Program-made: the position numbers and the translations under genes | Notes under the pieces: model-generated | What the model was told of the DNA's origin: nothing | Database searches by the model: none | What the model saw: only the letters and a program-made list of their open reading frames with translations | Assembly: GCA_032622095.1 (NCBI GenBank) | Contig: CP136061.1 | Location: 24,556,991 to 24,620,990, forward strand | DNA length: 64,000 nucleotides | Direction: 5' to 3' | Source of the DNA: Siphonodentalium dalli | Taxonomy: Eukaryota; Mollusca; Scaphopoda; Gadilida; Siphonodentaliidae | Shown: in pieces, positions 10,828 through 21,847 of the stretch | Layout of the letters: each line of letters starts with the position of its first letter | How positions within the stretch are numbered: the first letter of the stretch is position 1

Positions 10828-11563
10828 CAGGAACCAGCCTGGAGGGTGACATGGGACATATCTTCTCCCTAAATGGTGTCACTTCTTAATTTTGTCTCGG
10901 GGGAGAAGTGACTTCTCTCTCATCAACCAATATACATGTACCGGTACATACAGTATATGTACATTGAATGTCCCTGCAACATATTTAAACTGTATTTTCT
11001 GATTATAATGGTGCATTTAATCATTATAATGGTTTTATAAATTGGCTATTGTATTGCATAATAGTTAGTGGATCATAGAATGGTGATGTTGGGGGGGGGG
11101 GGCATACTAGTTAGTGGATCATAGAATGGTGATGTTGGGGGCATAATACTTAGTGGATCATAGAATGGTGATGTTGGGGTGTAAATTGAACTTGAGTCAT
11201 TATGACTTCTCCCGGACAACAGTCCACTTCTCCCTAATAATCAAGTACATGTATCACAGGGGAGAACTGCGACGTGAGGATCGGTGGCATTCCGATAAAG
11301 AGACGGTGGAAATCCGATAAACGAGACGGTATGATGATATGAAACCTGATTTGTCACGGCAATTCCGTTTGAATGCCCAAACACAAAGAAAATCTCATTT
11401 GTCGCCGAAAGCGAACCGTCTCGTTTATCGGATTTCCACCGTCTCTTTATCGGAATTCCACCGTCTCTTTATCGGAATGCCACCGATCCTCACGTCGCAG
11501 TTCTCCACCCGTGTGTATGGTGAAGTGACTTCTCCCAGTTTGAAACATCTCAGCTGGTTCCTG
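10828..11563. mobile_element. hAT-type non-autonomous element family H, copy 1
   Basis: Ends CAGGAACCAGCC and GGCTGGTCCCTG-like (AGCTGGTTCCTG), flanked by CCTGTATG (10820-10827) and CTTGTATG (11564-11571), 7 of 8 identical. Subterminal words TTCTCCCT and GGGAGAAGTGACTTCTC recur. It contains a ~46-bp tandem (TTAGTGGATCATAGAATGGT, three times at 11065-11175) and a nested foldback. Confidence 0.8.
11261..11507. repeat. Foldback inside H1 with repeated CCGTCTCTTTATCGGAAT units
   Basis: Left arm GAGAACTGCGACGTGAGGAT, continuing CGGTGGCATTCCG; the inverse at 11420-11507. The right arm carries CCGTCTCTTTATCGGAAT twice, so the arms differ by one unit. Interior ~60 bp. Confidence 0.75.
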
Positions 11564-11571
11564 CTTGTATG

Positions 11572-12429
11572 ATCCATGCATGGTGTTCTGATTATGTACT
11601 TTCATGTCAAACTAAAGGTTACATTCCACTGCTCTAGTGAAATACTTGAACTTTAGTAGTCCTCATTCATACTGTTAAAAGATCACACCTCATTATCATT
11701 AGGAAGAAAGTATTGAAGGATCCATGTGTTAATGTGTAAGCCAGACTGCTTGGTATTTTTGCTCATGTGTGTTTTGTTAGAGCCCCCCTGATGGTGTGGC
11801 TTCTTGATGATGAACTATCTGGCCATGATCTTTATTATACTCTAATTACTGACTGGAAATAATTACACCTGACAGGTATACCTGAACACATGCTGCGCTG
11901 TCAGATTATAGCCTTGGCCAAATTGATTTGTCATGAGCTGAATTTACAGGCACCAGCCTAGAGGGCGACTTGGGAGATACAGTATCTTCTCCCTGAATTG
12001 TCAATTCTGCCTAATTTTGTCCTGGGGAGAAGTGTCCCTCCAGCTATAATTAAACTCTAAACTAGTCCTGCAGGGTTAATTTGCTAGTCTCGGATCCTGG
12101 ACTTTCGAGATTTGGAATTTTTAAATTCTGTCGAGACCTAGAAAATTTCTTGGAAAAATCCACATTGCTGCCGGTCTGAAAAAGTCTTGGAATTACTAAA
12201 CTTTCATTGTATGTTGAAGCACGTGAGTTAAAAGCATGTGCACCTTATTCTTTTGGATGTGGATGTATATGTATTATGCATGTTCTATGTTAAATCATAG
12301 CTTTTGCAATAAACAGATTCTGATTCTGATTTATCTTGATTTCTTGAGTGATTATAAACAATAATTTCACTAGTGAATTAGCTGAGTGAATTACATTTAT
12401 GTCACTTTAACTTGTGCGTTATGTGTTCG
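11572..12429. other. Mostly unassigned; solitary H-type left end at 11947-12046
   Basis: CAGGCACCAGCC followed by gagggcgacttgggagata and the TTCTCCCT words is a family H left end. I found no partner right end. The remainder is unassigned. Confidence 0.55.
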
Positions 12430-12437
12430 TATGCGCT

Positions 12438-12967
12438 CAGGGAAGGATCCAGGGCTCTTTTGATACCTGTTACAGGTTTGGGCGCCCAAACTCTGGTGGC
12501 CTAAATGTCCCCAAATTGCAAGTGGATAGTTTTATTAAAGCTGAATTTTCTATATTTTGAAGGAAATCTTCCATTATAATTCAACAATATGCAATGCAAA
12601 TCATCAATATACAGTTGATATAGAGCCTTTATTTGCTTAATCAAGTGTCCAGTGAGAAATATTTTAACCCTTTCATGACTGGGGTTTCTTGAAATTTTGC
12701 AAAAATCCTGTGCCAATGCATTCTCTTATATAAATGAGTGTCTCCCATCTAAGGAGCCTCGAATATAAAAGATAATACATTGGCCTTTATCTTGACCTTG
12801 TAAGCCAGTGCATTTTCTTATGCGGGATCTTTAATGCTGCACCTAAGGAAGGGGGCGACCCCCTTCCATACCTACCCCCATCTCAGGCCTACGGCCCTCG
12901 GGATATGCCTTCTGCATATCATGGTCCCAAAACAGGTGTCCCCAAAAAATCCCTGGATCCATCCCTG
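12438..12967. mobile_element. hAT-type non-autonomous element with perfect TSD, MITE B inserted
   Basis: Ends CAGGGAAGGATCCAGGG and the inverse CCCTGGATCCATCCCTG, flanked by TATGCGCT on both sides (12430-12437 and 12968-12975). Its interior begins GTTTGGGCGCCCAAACTC, a palindrome also present in the related element at 43.1 kb. A family B MITE begins inside it at 12664. Confidence 0.9.
12664..12845 (+). mobile_element. TTAA MITE family B, copy lacking its right tip
   Basis: TTAACCCTTTCATGACTGGG, diverged hairpin cassettes and atctttaatgctgcacc. The expected GTCATGAAAGGGTTAA end is missing. Confidence 0.65.
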
Positions 12968-13041
12968 TATGCGCTATCAAAATTTATGCTTCATGGGTAT
13001 AATGGCAGTATTATTCAGATTTCTGGTATTAAAATCAGATG

Positions 13042-13389
13042 TACCGCTATACTTAAAGTAATTGACCACCAATAACATGGTGTCACCCCGTTAATATGGC
13101 GGTACTATACCGCGGTATCCTCCAATACCGCGGTACTGATACCGCTTGTTAACGCGAACAAGTATGTGTGAGTAAATACCTCCCCTCAAAGAGTTCCATG
13201 AAAATCACCGCGGTATTCAACAAAATTAATGCGGTGCCTGCTAAAAGACCGCAGTATCATTATCGCCCAATACCGTAACTCCACCGCCATGACCGTCTTG
13301 ATACCGCTACCGTTTATTACCGGTATCACCGCGGTCATGACCGGGGTATCACCCTGTTTTTCTGGTCAATTACTTTGAGAATAGCGGTA
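13042..13389. mobile_element. TIR element L, GC-rich CCGCGG interior
   Basis: TA-flanked arms TACCGCTATACTTAAAGTAA (then TTGACCA) and the inverse at 13360-13389. The interior has many ACCGCGGTA words and is much richer in CpG than its surroundings. No ORF of note. Confidence 0.65.
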
Positions 13390-13488
13390 TATAGTGGAAT
13401 ATAATCTCTTGATTAAACTGGTGAAGTTGTATATTTAATTTGAGACTATTTTGTAAAACACTCAAGCACAATGCGCTCTCGTGTTTAT

Positions 13489-13558
13489 CAATGTCCCTGT
13501 TACAATGTCCCTGTTACAATGTCCCTGTTACAATGTCCCTGTTACAATGTCCCTGTTC
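13489..13558. repeat. 14-bp minisatellite, five units
   Basis: CAATGTCCCTGTTA repeated five times; the last unit ends in TTC. Confidence 0.95.
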
Positions 13559-13908
13559 CCTGCCTCTCATGAATTGTTTCATGTTACCAGTTCAATCAAG
13601 TGATTATATATTCTCTATTTAACTGATACTGAAACAAAGTTGTGACGAGAGAATTATCTATTTAAGTTGACTCCTGCATGTACATTTACATGCATGCCTG
13701 AAACGTTATGAAATTTCACTGGCTTGAGGTAACGGAAATTTCTGAAAATTGGGGAATTTCTTTTAGGAAAAATCATAGAAATTTATCCTTGCACACCAGT
13801 ACATGTGCATATGTAGGTGTAAGAACTGTGTCCTGCTAATATATTGTACCAGTGTGCTATGACAACTCCCCTACCCCCTGCTCACCTTCCCCCCAACTGT
13901 TACACTGG

Positions 13909-14057
13909 TACAGTAATGCCCTAAATAATCAACTTCTTAACCACAGCAGTGAGAGCTTTCTGATGAATGGCAACAAGCCATATTTCCAACTAAATCCTGA
14001 AAAATTACCCATTATTCTGCTGTGGTTAAGGAGCCGATTATTTAGGGCATTACTGTA
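13909..14057. mobile_element. Foldback MITE family P, copy 3 with left-arm deletion
   Basis: Left tip CAGTAATGCCCTAAATAATC then a jump to GTGAGAGCTTTCTGATGAAT. The right arm is complete to the terminal TA. Confidence 0.85.
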
Positions 14058-14485
14058 GTTCTGGTGGGACCAGTGGATCCTCCAGAATATGCTCTACCTT
14101 CTACTAGTACCATGTCTACCCATGTTTCAAAACTGCCAAGGTGTTCTAAGTGTATAGATGCCTGGTGAGATTTCTCATCCTCTCAGTGATTCTCTTGCAG
14201 TATTCCCCCCAGGAATTCCCAATCACCTATGTTAATTGAATACTTCTACCTAATTATTGCCTATAGCTCTTTCTATTTCCCTTAATCCTGGGAATACTAA
14301 TGATTGGATATGATTACCAGCAGCTACCCTGTCTAGACAAGATACACAATATGTATATTTAGAGACAATCGCAGTGGTTCAATGGGATTGCAGATCATGC
14401 CACAATCACCTTACAGCCAAATGGATTTAACATGGAGTGGGTTTTTTTGCATATTCTTAGAGGGGTCTCCCTTGTGGCCCAGTTG
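14058..14485. other. No supported feature
   Basis: Spacer. The last 30 bases (ttcttagaggggtctccctt) resemble 15571-15605, a possible SINE head. Confidence 0.35.
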
Positions 14486-15166
14486 CAAGAATTAAAATAG
14501 TGTGTCTGTCATTTGCAGAATGAGGTCCCCATAGGCTGAATTACATTAAGTGATGCTATTCCGCACAGCGGGCTAGCATCACTAAATTCACCCTCTGGGG
14601 ACCTTATTCTGTTTAGGCCTCATCTTCTGGGAAGCATCAATAGTCTCAAATTAACATTGGTTTTAGTAACTTTTTCCCTTAGTTTATACCCCGCTGGACA
14701 AAACAAGTGTCCATTGGCACCGCGGTGTATTTGCCGTTCGGTCGCGGTGTCAGAGTTTGTAACTGCAGTTGAGTACCGCGGCTGAACGGCAAGTACACTG
14801 CAGCCGAGCGGCAAGTACACCATGGCCGAAAGGCAACTACAATGCGGCCGAATGGCATGTACATCGTGGTTAGATTTCGGGTTTGTATCATCTTTTTTCA
14901 GTTTAATGAACTTACACCGCGGCAACTACACCATGGCCGAATGGCAAGTACACCGCAGCCCAAATGTTGTTAGACGGTGGAGCCGCAGTGTAGTTGCATT
15001 TCGGCCGCGGTGGCAACGCTAACCGCACCGCGGTTAAGTGGACACTTGTTTTGTCCAGCAGGGTATATCCCCTTATTTGCCGAAGATAAAGTGCAAGTCT
15101 GCTGTACAGGGTAGCATCTCTAAATCACCAACTGTGGAATTAATTCTGCAAATGACAGACTCTATT
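14486..15166. mobile_element. Family F element, long form, split by element G and hit by MITE A2
   Basis: Left tip CAAGAATTAAAATAGTG and GTCTGTCATTTGCAGAATGA, foldback core, then interior TTTAGGCCTCATCTTCTGG shared with the 40.4-kb copy. Element G (14687-15065) interrupts it, and the right tip (TGCAAATGACAGACTCTATT) continues into the TTAA used by MITE A copy 2. Confidence 0.65.
14687..15065. mobile_element. TIR element G, copy 1
   Basis: Termini TACCCCGCTGGACAAAACAA (then GTGTCCA) and the exact-type inverse ending GGGTA, about 27-bp TIRs with TA flanks. The interior is a set of CpG-rich ~24-bp units (CGAACGGCAAGTACACCGCG). About the same length as the 35.8-kb copy. Confidence 0.85.
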
Positions 15167-15562
15167 TTAACCCTTTACCCAACAGAAGGGCCCTGTGCCA
15201 ATGCATTCTCTTATATATGTGAGTCGACCATAGGTCGCCTCGCATATATAAGAGAATGCATTGGCTTAACACATTAAAAATTATAAAATTGTTAAAGAAT
15301 GTAAGAAAAAATGGTAAAAGTGTTAAAATTTTTTTTTTAGGCCAATGCATTCTCTTATATATGCGAGGCGACCTATGGTCGACTCGCATATATAAGAGAA
15401 TGCATTGGCACATGGCATAACTGTAACTATCACAATGTGGTCAAGGAGCCGGTTCCAATGATATCCATATTTGTATGGTTCTATTGAGACAGACCGAAGA
15501 TATTTTAGGCTGTTGAAGCTTTATTTGGCCGGTTTTGGCCGGTTTGTTGGGTAAAGGGTTAA
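15167..15562 (+). mobile_element. TTAA MITE family A, copy 2
   Basis: Full-length with both tips. It is inserted at a TTAA inside the right terminus of the long family F element and ends GGCCGGTTTTGGCCGG before the right tip. Confidence 0.88.
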
Positions 15563-15570
15563 GGGTTGTT

Positions 15571-15650
15571 CTTAGAGCAGGTTTCCCTGGTGGCTCAGTT
15601 GTTAATGTGTATAGTTATACTTCAGGATGACAAGAGACGTCCAACACCAT
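15571..15650 (+). repeat. SINE head fragment
   Basis: ccctggtggctcagttgtta matches the A-box region of the 24.0-kb SINE; the body is not preserved. Confidence 0.45.
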
Positions 15651-16293
15651 TAACCCTTCTATGATGGAACTTTCTGAAATTTTATGCCAATGCAATCGCT
15701 TGTACGGTATAAGCGAGTCTCCCACCTTGCATATATAAGAGAATACATTGACCGAACAATATTTACCTTGATCTTACAAGTCAGTACATTCTCTTATACA
15801 TGTATATACAACGCTCCCCAGGGGCGCCGGAACCATCCAAGGGCAGGGGGCAGAGCCTACAAAAAGGACACTTTTCCGCAAAAAATGGCATTTTCTCCGC
15901 AAACTCGGGAAAATAACCATAAATTCATTGTGGCAAAAATCCCTATTTTAATGGTATTTGTCGGTTTTTATGGCCGTTTTGTGATAAAATTGACAAAAAA
16001 TAATATTCCTTGTGAAATTGGTGGTATTTGGACCAAAAAAGTCACATTTTGCTATAAATACACAAGATTAAACACACAAAAAGCATTTTATGTCTCCAGA
16101 AAAAGGGCAAGTCCTGCCCCCGCTCGCCCCCCTTGGTCAAGGGCAGGGGGGTCAGCTGCCTCCTCTGCCCCCCCCCCCCTCTTCTGGCGCCCCTGCTCCC
16201 TATCAGAGACTCATATTCATAAGAGAATGCACTGGCAGTCTGGCACATGATCTTTAATGCTGCACCAGCGCAGCTCCTGAATGAAAGGGTTAA
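15650..16293 (+). mobile_element. TTAA MITE family B, full length but split by another element
   Basis: TTAACCCTTCTATGATGGAA at the left and ATGAAAGGGTTAA at the right, with diverged cassettes. A 377-bp element (15819-16195) sits in the loop of the second hairpin. Confidence 0.75.
15819..16195. mobile_element. hAT-like short element in the loop of a MITE hairpin
   Basis: Termini CAGGGGCGCCGGAA and TTCTGGCGCCCCTG, inner repeats AAGGGCAGGGGG on both sides, flanked by CTCCC direct repeats (15814-15818, 16196-16200). Only 5 bp are duplicated visibly, so the superfamily is not settled. The 188-aa frame crossing it is not a gene. Confidence 0.7.
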
Positions 16294-16778
16294 AGCTGAG
16301 ATGATAATCCAAACCATACAGCCAAATGGTGTTAACATGCAATGTTTTTCTGCACTTTTCTTGAAGACATATTTCCTCATGTTCTGTCTGTAAATAGTAC
16401 ACCTGGATGATTGGCAATATTCTTAATTGGCAATTATCCAGGAAAAAACAAGTTGGTATATTAGTTTTTGGTTAGTAAAATCAATTAGTGTTTATATGTT
16501 TGTAGCTTTTGTTGATTATTTTATAAGGGCAAGGTACCAACAATGCCTGATATACAGGGCTATATTTACTACCGGTATAAGCATCCAAGGGCAAGGGAGA
16601 GCACTGATATACAGGCTATGTGTACTACATGTATAAGCATCCAAGGGCACGGACCCAACAGTGCTTGATATACATGGCATCCTTCACTTTCCGCAGACAA
16701 ACATAAATGCAAGAAATGATCAAATAGTTGGAATTTACATTTTTTTCGTACATTTATATATCTACATGTAGACCTCTA
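16294..16778. other. No gene; short direct repeat
   Basis: GCATCCAAGGGCA and neighbouring tatacagg words occur twice (16560-16650). Nothing else recognised. Confidence 0.4.
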
Positions 16779-17036
16779 TTAACCATTTCATGACCGGAGC
16801 TTCCTGAAATTTTGTGAAAACCCTGTGCCAATGCATTCTCTTATATATGCGAAGCTCCCTATATTATGGGATGCTCGCATACAGGTATACACGTACAGTA
16901 AGAGGATGGCCTAACAATAATTACCTTGACCTTGTAAGCCAGTGCATTCTCTATATATGCATATGGGAGACTCGTATATTTATAAGAGAATGTACTGGCA
17001 CAGGATCTTTAATGCTGTTACCACAGCTCTGGTCAT
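16779..17036 (+). mobile_element. TTAA MITE family B, diverged
   Basis: TTAACCATTTCATGACCGGA start and agctctggtcatcg at the right; the terminal TTAA on the right is lost. Confidence 0.7.
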
Positions 17037-17218
17037 CGTCTTATATTAGTATTAAATCTGGCAGGTCACTTGGCTGCCTGCCTCTGAGAATTGTGAACTA
17101 GTATGCAGACAATCAATGTCTTGTTCCCGATTTAAAATAAAACATTCAAGTCTAAAACCACTACTACATAGAGCTACATGTATAGCACATGTTGATCTGC
17201 GTTCCATAGAGTATGGAT

Positions 17219-17272
17219 GTAAGTTGGTCTGACATTTTGTGTGGAATGCGAAAATATGTCAGACCAACTTGC
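17219..17272. repeat. Hairpin GTTGGTCTGACAT
   Basis: aagttggtctgacattttg is mirrored by atgtcagaccaacttgca. Further symmetric words (gttccatagagtatg / cttatggaatgc) surround it. Confidence 0.6.
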
Positions 17273-17516
17273 ATATACATGTACTAGTACTATAGTACAT
17301 GTATACTCTTATGGAATGCAAACAAACCAACATCCATTTCTTATATTTACACTCAACTGGCAAATTAAAAGAGCATTTAGCATCCAATCCAGACAATATT
17401 CTGGTAATGTGTTGCAAGTTGAACGCACAATATGAAAGTAGGAGTCTGCGTGAGACCTCATGTGACGTAATTTTTATCAACCAATGTCCTGTATTCATGT
17501 TTCACAGCACGAATGC

Positions 17517-17664
17517 ATGTACTTTCAGGTGCCTAATAATAGTGATTAATTTTTGGCATTGAGACATAGAGTGAAATTTCCATCACTAATATTAATTTCA
17601 GCCTAAAATTCCACCCATCACCATTAATAGGCCATCACAATTATTAGGCACCTGAGAGTACATG
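17517..17664. repeat. Foldback with AGGTGCCTAATAAT arms
   Basis: CATGTACTTTCAGGTGCCTA and its inverse TAGGCACCTGAGAGTACATG enclose about 110 bp; inner words AGTGATTAAT and ATTAATAGGCCATCAC are only loosely paired. Confidence 0.6.
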
Positions 17665-17670
17665 TACATG

Positions 17671-19090
17671 TATTCAGTGTAAATATAATCACAGGATATT
17701 CAATATGGTACGGTATGGAATGAATTGACATCAGGAACACCCTTCTACTGTAGTAAATCTGACTGACTACCAAGTTCAGTACTTTGTGTCTGCCCCTTTA
17801 CGAAGTGCGTAACTACATGTATGGTACATGTACATACATGTTTGTATGTTATGCACCGGTCGATTATCAGTTTATGTCTTAATGCTGATATACAAATAAA
17901 AGACTCCAAGTGGGCACCAATTGTCACTCTACAATGCTAGCATATTGAAAACTGCATGGCAACTGCATTCGTTTGATAAGAAACACATCAACAGCTTGGG
18001 CACTCCTAATTAATTACTAGTTGTAGACAAACCCAGATTCAGTCAACGACTTATGGCAAATTATGTTGAGGGGTGCATTGAGTATTGAACGAGGTTGTTT
18101 CTTGTGACCAATTAGCGTGGTTCCAAACCACTTCATCATTCATGTTATTTCCTGCAGGCATATGTACCGATTAACTGTGATGTTTGCTTGACATAATATT
18201 GATATCTGAACGACATTTTACTCCCCATTGACGTGATATGTATTGATCAATCTATTTTTTATAATTACTAGAAGATACGAAGATGCTTACTGGATACTTA
18301 TACAATATAGGGCTATAACCATGCAGAACCTCACGATGATTTGCACATCGTCATATTATTGTGATGATAAGATGTCAATGCGTTTGATTTACTTCATGAT
18401 ATTTTGGTAACGATGAGCATCACGATGAAGAATTGGCATGTGAATTAGTTTAGCCTATTGCGGGACTCGACTTCTCAAACTGCCTGTATGGCAACTTTGC
18501 ATGAAAACTGAATTCATGTAAACTACATGTACATTTATCTCTCTCAATAATGAATTAATTTGTCTCTGATAAATCAATATATAAACAAAATAAGTACACA
18601 GTTGACCAGACATATTTCTTAAAATAAAATTTACAGAATTTCCACTTTGTGTTACTGTCCATCAGAGTTAATGACGTAAAGACAAATCTTTCTATGATCT
18701 CAAAAGTTTCAACTGTGCCATAAAATGTTGACCTCCCGTAGTAACACTTGTGTGGTTGTGTGTTTATAACATGCCCAACCAACATTTCCTATCTGATATT
18801 ATCCAAAACTTTTCCATGTTACATGTATATCATTATTTTATTACTATGTATCTGTAGTTCTGTCTCATAAGCATTGTGTAATTATTATTTTTTTTGTATT
18901 CATAAGCGGTTGTAAAAATGCTGTTCTTCCAAAATTATTATATAAAATGTTACCATTCTCTCACAATTATGTTTGGACATTATTCATTGTTATTAGAGTG
19001 ATGATTTGAACACAAAGTTTCCACATTTGAACCATTGTTTCATCATTTTAATTTAAATATTACATATCTCCTATTTTCGTTATATACATG
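17671..19090. other. No supported feature
   Basis: AT-rich unique-looking sequence; a small ORF at 18555-18785 has no support. Confidence 0.35.
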
Positions 19091-19110
19091 TAGGCGACTA
19101 CAGTGGGGGC

Positions 19111-19219
19111 CGATTTCAATTTTGCCAACGTATTTCGCCCTGGAGAACGCCCACTTCGCCCTATTTTTGTGACAGGGAGAAGTCACTTTGCCCTGAAAAT
19201 CAGGCCTAGGCTGGTCCCT
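19111..19219. mobile_element. Family H right-end fragment
   Basis: Ends GGCTGGTCCCTG preceded by TTCGCCCT / gggagaagtcac words as in H8. The left end is not found. Confidence 0.5.
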
Positions 19220-19354
19220 GATGTATCAATTTTATTTGTTTTCTATGTTCCAATTGTGTTGAGTCAAACGTTATTTAGACTGCATGTCTCCAACATCTTC
19301 TCACTCCACACATATCCTAGGATGTGCAGAATGGTTTAAAAATTATGTAATGGT

Positions 19355-19743
19355 TTAACCCTTTACCCAACAGAAGGGCCCTGTGCCAATGCATTCTCTT
19401 ATATATGCGAGTCGACCATAGGTCGCCTCGCATATATAAGAGAATGCATTGGCTTAACACATTAAAAATTATAAAATTGTTAAAGAATGTAAGAAAAAAT
19501 GGTAAAAAGTGTTAAAAAAGATTTTTTTTAGGCCAATGCATTCTCTTATATATGCGAGGCGACCCATGGTCGACTCGCATATATAAGAGAATTCATTGGC
19601 ACAGGGCATAACTGTAACCATCACAATGTGGTCAAGGAGCCGGTTCCAATGATATCCATATTTGTATGGTTCTATTGAGACAGACCGAAGATATTTTAGG
19701 CTGTTGAAGCTTTATTTGGCCGGTTTGTTGGGTAAAGGGTTAA
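19355..19743 (+). mobile_element. TTAA MITE family A, copy 3
   Basis: Full length. Its right TTAA (19740-19743) is simultaneously the left TTAA of a family B element. Confidence 0.88.
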
Positions 19744-19904
19744 CCCTTTTATGATTGAAGCTGTGATCATGTACCAGTGCATTCTCTTATATATGTGAGT
19801 CTCCCATAGCCAATGTATTCTCATATATACCGGTATATATAAGAGAATGCAGTGGCACAGGGTATTCGCAAAATTTCAGGAAGCTCCAGTCATGGAAGGG
19901 TTTA
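19740..19904 (+). mobile_element. TTAA MITE family B, internally deleted, abutting A3
   Basis: TTAACCCTTTTATGATTGAA start. The two cassettes are fused, and the right tip reads GTCATGGAAGGGTTTA (TTAA mutated). It ends about 110 bp before FRMD4 exon 1. Confidence 0.75.
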
Positions 19905-20016
19905 GATGCAGGAATTGGGGGAAATTGGCATAAAAATAAATAAAGAATTAAATGTTTGGCAATAACCATATTGATCCATAGCAAAAGCTATCAATTTTAA
20001 ACATTTATCTTTACAG

Positions 20017-20082
20017 ATGACAGAGGGCCGCAAGAGCCAGATAATACTTCTGGATGAACGACGACTCGACATCTTAGTACAG
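20017..20082 (+). CDS. FRMD4: FRMD4 coding exon 1 (residues 1-22)
   Basis: Encodes MTEGRKSQ then IILLDERRLDILVQ, the first beta-hairpin of the FERM F1 ubiquitin-like lobe. The ATG sits directly on a splice acceptor (ttacag|ATG), and the exon ends cag|gtatgt in phase 0. The acceptor means at least one upstream exon exists, either 5' UTR or an alternative N-terminus; I could not find it in 1-20016. The start is chosen because vertebrate FRMD4A has M-TEGRR at the same place. If an upstream exon is coding, the real protein would be longer at the N-terminus. Upstream sequence is occupied by a pair of TTAA MITEs ending about 115 bp before the exon. Confidence 0.88.
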
Positions 20083-21269
20083 GTATGTTATAACTTATTG
20101 TAGGGTCTAGGGAAGCTATGGGTGCAGATTCTGTTCTATATGGATTGTGACATGGATCATGACTGTGTTTTTTCCACTCCTTGTCTCTTTAACCTCTTCG
20201 CTGCTGTGACTTCCATAACTATTACGAACATAAAAGTGCAAGCCTTGTGCTATATCCACTACTTCAACGCACTAGTAGGTGGCCATTATTCATCAATGTG
20301 AACTAGACTAGTGCAACTAGACAATGGTATCTCAAAGATTATTCTAACAATGTACGGTATGATGTTCAAGGATTTTGTATGATAATATCCTTTTGCACGA
20401 AGTCAGTTGGATGGGTTTCGCGACATTCCCATTATATTTTTCCACTGCAAAATGTCAAGAACGTCATGGCCCAGCACACGACGTGATGACTCCATTAAGC
20501 AGTGAAGAGGTTAAAACTGTTCTCGCCCAAATCAGTTCTGTCTCTGTATAGAGTTATTCATCCTGATGTAACTACACTTGATTAAAGGTTAGGTATATGA
20601 GAAAATGAATTCTCCAGGAAAAACACCAGTAAAAAACTAATCCTTTGCTATATGGTCAACGGATTGAGATCATGAACTGTGACCCAGAGAGCGAATAGGG
20701 AAACCAACCCCGCAAAACGTGCGAAATTCACTGGATTTTCGCCCTCCGAAGACTGACCCAACTCGGTATGAACAGGAAGGACTTCCGGTCATATACCTTC
20801 AATTAACATAATAATAAAGTTCCAGCATTGACAAAGATATGGTTGCGCTAGCCTAAGCTCTTATGTCACTGCGCGTGCTGATAATAATTGTGTGTTTTAC
20901 TCAAAAATATGAGGCCGGTTTTAGGAGCTAAATATGTGATAAATATTGATTCATTACAATTTGATTAAGATTATCTTCATATTGACATCAAGTTTTTCCT
21001 TGATTTGCTCAGTTCCAGTTTGTTTATTTCTGCCTGGTAGAGTTATCCATCCTGAAATAGCTTTCACACTGACTTGTCACTTTGCTCTGTAGAGTTATCC
21101 ATCTTGAAATAGCTTTCACACTGCCTTTGTAAATTTGCCCTGTAGAGTTATCCATCTTGATCCATTTCTTTTGTAATTCATATGTTTGAATGCTGTTGAG
21201 TGTTGCCAATTTGAATATAAAATTGAAGAGAATAACTACAGTGTTCACTATTCAAATGGCAAAGATTCA
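20083..21269. other. Intron 1, first part: no repeat family identified
   Basis: A loosely repeated GTAGAGTTATCCATC(C/T)TGA word occurs at about 21038, 21090 and 21145; otherwise unremarkable. Confidence 0.45.
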
Positions 21270-21448
21270 CCACCGAGTAGGGCTGTAACGATTCATTGTG
21301 AATTCAATGTATCGCGAAACAAGCTTGGGCTCCAAATAAAAGTGCTGACCCAAATAAATGTGCAGGGAGGAAATCCTGACACAATTTTAATAAAAGTACA
21401 GATCCAAATAATAGTGCAGGGTCAGGCAGGGTGGAATTTATTCCCACT

Positions 21449-21847
21449 TTAACCCTTTACCCAACAAACCGGCCAAAACCGGCCAAATAAAGCTTCAACA
21501 GCCTAAAATATCTTGGGTCTGTCTCAATAAAACCATACAAATATGGATATCATTGGAACCGGCTCATTGACCACATTGTGATAGTTACAGTTAGCCCTGT
21601 GCCAATGCATTCTCTTATATATGCGAGTCGACCATAGGTCGCCTCGCATATATAAGAGAATGCATTGGCCTAAAAAAAATCTTTTTTTAACACTTTTTAC
21701 CAATTTTTCTTACATTCTTTAACAATTTTATAATTTTTAATGTGTTAAGCCAATGCATTCTCTTATATATGCGGGGCGACCTATGGTCGACTCGCATATA
21801 TAAGAGAATGCATTGGCACAGGGCCCTTCTGTTGGGTAAAGGATTAA
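21449..21847 (-). mobile_element. TTAA MITE family A, copy 4 (reverse orientation)
   Basis: Begins TTAACCCTTTACCCAACA followed by AACCGGCCAAAACCGGCCAA and ends GTTGGGTAAAGGATTAA, one substitution in the right tip. Confidence 0.88.

Noticed and set aside
15684-16250. 188-aa ORF, the longest in the window
   Set aside because: It runs through a MITE B hairpin and an inserted CAGGGGCGCC element; low-complexity Pro/Ala part comes from G/C-rich termini.
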